Source: Bradyrhizobium sp.
GTDB lineage: Bacteria > Pseudomonadota > Alphaproteobacteria > Rhizobiales > Xanthobacteraceae
Assembly (NCBI GenBank): GCA_028290305.1
Contig: JAQGKC010000228.1
Span: 1 to 64,000, forward strand
Direction: 5' to 3'
DNA: 64,000 nucleotides
The notes beneath the pieces were generated by a model, which did not search any database, was not told where the DNA came from, and saw nothing but the letters and a program-made list of their open reading frames with translations. The position numbers and the translations under genes were made by a program. Below are positions 63,220 to 64,000 of this stretch, one piece after another (within the stretch, counting starts at the first letter, position 1; every line of letters starts with the position of its first letter).

Positions 63220-63771
63220 TCAAGGCGCCCCTGGAGGGTGGCGCGACCCGATCAGCTTCTCGATGACGTCGTCAATCGTTTCAAGCGATGCGAACCGGTT
63301 CTTGGCGATGACGCGGTGGCGCGGCCGATCAGCCTTTTCAAGCATTGCATTTGGTTTCGTGTGTCTCGCTGTCTTCTCCCCCAATGGAGGAATTCTCTCG
63401 CCGGCAATGCCACCGAACCAAAGAAATGGCCCGAGCAGCAGAGTGTTCGGATCGAAGAATATCCAGAGGATACAGGCGGAGGGCCGATCAAGTAGTTTGA
63501 CGCTTGCCGTCACCTCGGACCGACGCGCTCCAATGAAGCTCGACTTGAGCTGCATGTGGCGGGTTAGCCCCCTGAATTCCAGCGCCAGGTCATACCCTCC
63601 GTTGTCGACCTCGGGCCTCAATACCTCCAGATCCCGGACGTTCTGGCGCCAAAGTCCTCGCAATAGCTCGCCGAGGAATACGTGCTCTATGAGATTTTCA
63701 CGGGCACTGGATTCCGCGTAATGCGACGGATCCGCCGGCCTTTCGTCCTCGGGTTTGTGAGTTTCTGCCAT
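63220..63771 (-). CDS. PD-(D/E)XK-like nuclease fold candidate
   Basis: This is a 183-residue soluble protein. The segment VLRPEVDNGGYDLALEFRGLTRHMQLKSSF (about 50-79) has the spacing of a PD-(D/E)XK site: Asp61 in GYDLAL, then Q-x-K in MQLKSS (Gln74, Lys76). The preceding helix RENLIEHVFLGELLRGLWRQ is also as expected for such folds. GGAAGG precedes the ATG at 63771. It converges with the terminase gene, 205 bp away. It could be a restriction-type or toxin-like nuclease, but the acidic residue before Lys is Gln, so activity is uncertain. Confidence 0.75.
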   Translation of the reverse strand: MAETHKPEDERPADPSHYAESSARENLIEHVFLGELLRGLWRQNVRDLEVLRPEVDNGGYDLALEFRGLTRHMQLKSSFIGARRSEVTASVKLLDRPSACILWIFFDPNTLLLGPFLWFGGIAGERIPPLGEKTARHTKPNAMLEKADRPRHRVIAKNRFASLETIDDVIEKLIGSRHPPGAP

Positions 63772-64000
63772 CTACTGCCTTCCGAATTGACCCTGACGGC
63801 AATTCGCTTCCCGTGGCGGGTAAGTCCAATGGAATGACAGAAAATGCGGCAACAGAGTTAAGAAATATCCTCTTTTGGGATAATCCGATGATCGGATCAG
63901 TCTCCCGCGCCGATGGGCACCCGCGCGCGAAAACTCGACAAATCAGTCCATTCCGAGGGCCAGAGCGCCTTTTGCGAACTTATGGTCGGGGCGCGCAAAG

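Overview
The window is GC-rich, gene-dense DNA from an alphaproteobacterium, most likely a Bradyrhizobium-like member of the Nitrobacteraceae. This rests on several signs: many solute-binding proteins and catabolic dehydrogenases, a glycine-rich exported protein typical of that group, and intergenic palindromes with arms such as GTCATTCCGGGGCG and CGTCATTGCGAG. The assignment is an inference, because no rRNA, tRNA or other marker gene is present.

Layout. 1-5.4 kb: a GlcG/HbpS-like secreted protein, a TctC-type binding protein, a membrane acyltransferase, a serine beta-lactamase-like hydrolase and a LysR regulator, all on the minus strand. 5.5-9.8 kb: an EmrA/EmrB-type efflux pair divergent from that LysR gene, an AhpD-like protein and a D-amino acid transaminase. 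10-18.3 kb: a four-gene polar amino acid ABC transporter, an NtaA/DszA-type flavin monooxygenase, a benzoylformate decarboxylase-like enzyme and an argininosuccinate-lyase-like C-N lyase. This block could break down an N-substituted amino acid or an aminopolycarboxylate. 18.3-31.4 kb: a GFA-fold protein, an Old Yellow Enzyme, a ModE-like regulator, three aldehyde dehydrogenases, an SDR, a PQQ-type sugar dehydrogenase, cytochrome c, a ModA-like protein, DUF779 and DUF2478. A 26-residue pqqA gene lies in what looks like an empty gap at 23.3 kb.

31.5-48 kb: small exported proteins, a Rieske ferredoxin with two tandem amidohydrolases, an ABC-type binding protein, a MarR/isochorismatase-fold/MFS operon, a peroxiredoxin with a LysR gene, a second MarR gene divergent from a tautomerase and MFS pump (with two clear palindromic operator candidates), and a SCO1/metallo-hydrolase pair. 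48-54 kb: a Tat-exported molybdenum hydroxylase, its 2Fe-2S subunit and a dihaem cytochrome c, then a dihydropyrimidinase, which suggests N-heterocycle oxidation. 54.3-58 kb: two alpha/beta hydrolases and a DUF4403 protein.

58-64 kb is the most foreign-looking part. It holds a long non-coding stretch with six 15-bp tandem repeats, a protein of unknown function, a ParB-domain/DNA methyltransferase fusion, a DUF5681 protein and a phage-type large terminase in overlapping frames. A convergent PD-(D/E)XK-like protein follows. No portal, capsid or integrase gene is visible in the window.
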